A stretch of DNA of 5,819 bases from an uncultured Selenomonadales bacterium (GTDB lineage Bacteria; Bacillota; Negativicutes; Selenomonadales; Selenomonadaceae). The notes below the pieces were generated by a model. That model was given only the letters and a program-made list of their open reading frames with translations. It had not been told where the DNA came from and searched no databases. Location: NCBI GenBank assembly GCA_946403735.1, contig CAMJAZ010000131.1, positions 1 to 5,819 on the forward strand. The letters run 5' to 3'. Each line of letters opens with the position of its first letter. Within the stretch, counting starts at the first letter, position 1. Positions 4,218 to 5,819 of the stretch are shown piece after piece. A program made the position numbers and the translations under genes.

Positions 4218-5555
4218 GTGAAAATTATAAATTGCGCAGAAGTCGGACGAAGTGAAGTTGAAAAACTTTTGCATAAAAAACCTTTCGACGAAGTGGAATT
4301 ACCGCAAAAAATTCGTGACTTTAATAAAAAAATTTTCGGTAAAGATTTAACGGCGTCGGAGCTTGTGAAAAAAATTGTTGACGACGTAAGAAAAAACGGT
4401 GACGCGGCGATTGTCGACTACACGAAAAAATTTGACGGCGTCGAAATCTGCGCGGAAAATTTTTTAGTAACGGACGAAGAAATTTCAATCGCTGAAAGTC
4501 AAGTCGATAAAAATGTTTTAAAGTCACTTCAACGCGCCGCTGAAAATATTCGTAGCTATCACGTTGAACAGTTGCCAAAATCTTGGATAACTTATCGCGG
4601 CAAAAGTTCAATTCTCGGACAATCAATCATCCCGCTTGAACGTGTCGGCGTGTACATTCCAGGAGGTCTGGCGGCTTATCCGTCAAGCGTTTTAATGAAC
4701 GTAATACCCGCAAAAGTTGCTGGCGTCGACGAAATTATTATGTGCGTGCCGTCGAAGGGCGGAAAAATTAATCCGTACGTTTTAATGGCGGCTAAACTTG
4801 CTGGCGCTGATAAAATTTTTAAAATCGGCGGAGCGCAAGCTATAGCGGCAATGGCATTTGGTACGGCGACAATTCCGCGTGTAAACAAAATTACTGGTCC
4901 TGGCAATATTTTCGTCACGCTTGCCAAAAAGGAAGTTTATGGGCATTGTGATATTGATATGTTAGCTGGACCGAGTGAAATTTTGGTTATCGCCGATGAA
5001 AGCGCCAATCCAATTTACGCCGCCGCCGATATGTTGAGCCAAGCTGAACACGATCCACTGGCTTGCAGTATCGTCATCACGACTGATTTAAATCTTGCTG
5101 AAAAAATTGCCGCGCAGGTTGAATTGCAACTTGAAAAACTTCCGCGCAGAGAAATTGCCGCCGCGTCGATTGAAAGTAACGGCTTAATCGTCATTGCGAA
5201 AAATCTTGATGAAGCGATTGACTTTGCAAATATTTCCGCGCCTGAACATCTTGAACTTTTGACTAAGAATCCATTTGAACTTTTGCCGAAAATAAAAAGT
5301 GCAGGTGCAATTTTCGTAGGTGAAAATTCGCCTGAACCGTTGGGCGATTATTTCGCGGGACCGAATCACGTTTTACCGACTGGCGGCACGGCTAAATTTT
5401 ATTCAGTGTTGAACGTCGAAACTTTTTTAAAACGCACGAGTTTAATTTCATATTCGCGCCAAGATTTACAAAATGTTGCTGACGATATTATAAAGCTTGC
5501 CAACGTCGAAGGTTTAACCGCTCATGCAAACGCTATTTCAATTAGGAATGCGTAA
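4218..5555 (+). CDS. hisD: Histidinol dehydrogenase
   Basis: A 445-residue zinc- and NAD-dependent enzyme that oxidises L-histidinol to L-histidine through histidinaldehyde, the last two steps of histidine synthesis, in the cytoplasm as a homodimer. All key features are present: IPGGLAAYPSSVLMN (147-161), KIGGAQAIAAMAFGT (202-216), KITGPGN (224-230), MLAGPSEI (248-255), SQAEHDP with zinc ligands Gln275 and His278, APEHL with catalytic Glu343-His344, PLGDYFAGPNHVLPT with zinc ligand Asp377, and EGLTAH with His436. The spacings match E. coli HisD (Gln259, His262, Asp360, His419) within one residue. Length is normal for the family, and no frameshift or missing residue is seen. GTG 4218 gives the expected MKIINC N-terminus. 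No other his gene follows within the window, so it appears to be transcribed alone. It is divergent from the leftward operon, with which it shares a control region. Confidence 0.96.
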   Translation: MKIINCAEVGRSEVEKLLHKKPFDEVELPQKIRDFNKKIFGKDLTASELVKKIVDDVRKNGDAAIVDYTKKFDGVEICAENFLVTDEEISIAESQVDKNVLKSLQRAAENIRSYHVEQLPKSWITYRGKSSILGQSIIPLERVGVYIPGGLAAYPSSVLMNVIPAKVAGVDEIIMCVPSKGGKINPYVLMAAKLAGADKIFKIGGAQAIAAMAFGTATIPRVNKITGPGNIFVTLAKKEVYGHCDIDMLAGPSEILVIADESANPIYAAADMLSQAEHDPLACSIVITTDLNLAEKIAAQVELQLEKLPRREIAAASIESNGLIVIAKNLDEAIDFANISAPEHLELLTKNPFELLPKIKSAGAIFVGENSPEPLGDYFAGPNHVLPTGGTAKFYSVLNVETFLKRTSLISYSRQDLQNVADDIIKLANVEGLTAHANAISIRNA

Positions 5556-5564
5556 TTCGTAATG
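5541..5564 (+). repeat. Low-complexity repeat overlapping the hisD 3' end
   Basis: The last codons of hisD and the next bases form AGGAATGCGTAATTCGTAATG, alternating GTAAT/AAT-type units like the short near-tandem filler found next to many genes in some bacteria. The stop codon TAA (5553-5555) lies inside it, so the final residues (RNA) may be repeat-derived. The repeat origin is inferred from style. Confidence 0.35.
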
Positions 5565-5700
5565 AAAAATAAAGGTAGCTAGCAGCATTTCCCAGCGCCT
5601 GCTGAAACGTAGGGCGAATGTAGCAAATGTACGCGGTGATAAAGTTTTTTTACTAAAACGTAAAACGCGAGGCGCACAAAAGCCGCAATGTTTTCTTTTG
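5565..5700. other. Non-coding spacer, possibly part of a dispersed intergenic repeat
   Basis: No gene is supported here. A 60-codon open frame on the minus strand (5538-5720) is basic, low-quality and resembles the spurious translations of intergenic repeats (it begins MAQKKSSKRKH and ends HYELRIPN across the low-complexity tract). There is a T7 run at 5645-5651 but no stem before it. The segment ends with TTTTCTTTTG (5691-5700), which recurs at 5705-5714. Together with the adjacent inverted repeat it may be one repeat unit. Confidence 0.4.
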
Positions 5701-5731
5701 CTACTTTTCTTTTGAGCCAAAAGAAAAGTAG
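5701..5731. repeat. Perfect 14-bp inverted repeat with 3-nt loop
   Basis: Arms 5701-5714 (CTACTTTTCTTTTG) and 5718-5731 are exact reverse complements around the loop AGC. On the plus strand the stem is followed by TTTATC, only a weak T-tract, so a role as hisD terminator is possible but poor. The purine/pyrimidine-strand bias and the central TTTTGAGCCAAAA suggest a dispersed intergenic palindrome. Confidence 0.65.
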
Positions 5732-5748
5732 TTTATCAAATAAAATAA

Positions 5749-5786
5749 ATTATTCAACACGCCCTAACTAGGGCGTGTTGAATAAT
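5749..5786. repeat. Perfect 18-bp inverted repeat (38-bp palindrome)
   Basis: Arms 5749-5766 and 5769-5786 are exact reverse complements with only AC between them; the core is CGCCCTAACTAGGGCG. As RNA it would fold to a strong hairpin. The plus-strand flank is A-rich, unlike a terminator, whereas the minus-strand flank (TTATTTTATTTG) is T-rich, so it could end leftward transcription. It might also be a pair of abutting insertion-sequence-like ends or an operator, as it lies just before a rightward promoter. Confidence 0.7.
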
Positions 5787-5794
5787 ATAAAAAA

Positions 5795-5815
5795 TGGTAA
5801 AATAGCGTAGAGGTG
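5795..5815 (+). promoter_or_regulatory. Promoter -10 and ribosome binding site of a gene beyond the right edge
   Basis: TGG-TAAAAT (5795-5803) is an extended -10 with no good -35 at proper spacing. AGAGGTG (5809-5815) is a Shine-Dalgarno, the same motif that precedes hisD. No in-frame start follows before the window ends, so the coding region must begin just outside it on the plus strand. Confidence 0.45.
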
Positions 5816-5819
5816 TAAA

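Noticed and set aside
4321..5369. Three minus-strand open frames opposite hisD
   Set aside because: They lie antisense to an intact, fully motif-supported hisD and show no features of their own.
5645..5651. T7 run after hisD as a terminator
   Set aside because: No stable stem can be drawn immediately upstream of it.
5538..5720. 60-codon open frame on the minus strand after hisD
   Set aside because: It overlaps the hisD end and low-complexity tracts, has no ribosome binding site I can see, and reads like the translation of an intergenic repeat.
1..5819. CRISPR array, tRNA or rRNA genes, toxin-antitoxin pair or transposase gene
   Set aside because: I found no spaced repeat array, tRNA-like fold, rRNA segment or matching protein motifs on either strand.

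Overview
The window looks like chromosomal DNA from a moderately AT-rich (about 40% GC by eye), probably diderm Firmicute of the Negativicutes/Selenomonadales type. That placement is an inference. It rests on a Firmicute-like histidinol dehydrogenase, a SPINDLY-type glycosyltransferase, minor type IV pilins and strong GGTGA-type ribosome binding sites occurring together. No rRNA or other marker confirms it.

Layout. A divergent promoter region (about 4072-4217) splits the window. To its left, everything is read on the minus strand as one tightly packed series. First comes a small Nif11-like protein (3826-4071), then a TPR plus GT41/SPINDLY O-GlcNAc-transferase-like protein (2432-3823), then a degenerate class I methyltransferase-like protein (1621-2439). 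After a 53-nt gap with its own possible promoter, four prepilin-like proteins follow: FimT/GspH-like (1094-1567), PilV/GspI-like (729-1097), PilW/GspJ-like (188-736) and the first 61 codons of a PilX/GspK-like protein (1-185, running off the left edge). To the right, hisD (4218-5555, plus strand) stands alone. A 264-nt non-coding tail follows it, with two perfect inverted repeats, sequence resembling dispersed intergenic repeats, and a promoter and ribosome binding site for a plus-strand gene that begins just past the right edge.

How the genes may work together. The pilin order H-I-J-K is that of minor (pseudo)pilin sets that prime assembly and form the tip of type IV pili or type II secretion pseudopili. 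The glycosyltransferase/methyltransferase pair just upstream could modify a surface protein such as a pilin, flagellin or S-layer protein, but nothing in the sequence proves the target. HisD catalyses the last two steps of histidine synthesis and is probably linked to the leftward operon only by the shared control region. That region carries a 19-bp direct repeat (17/19 identical), one copy overlapping each putative -35 region.

Most of the window is ordinary. The items most worth a second look are the Nif11-like/GT41/methyltransferase trio, the loss of Glu5 in two of the four pilins, the paired repeats between the divergent promoters, repeat-like sequence inside a coding linker, and the 38-bp palindrome at the right end.
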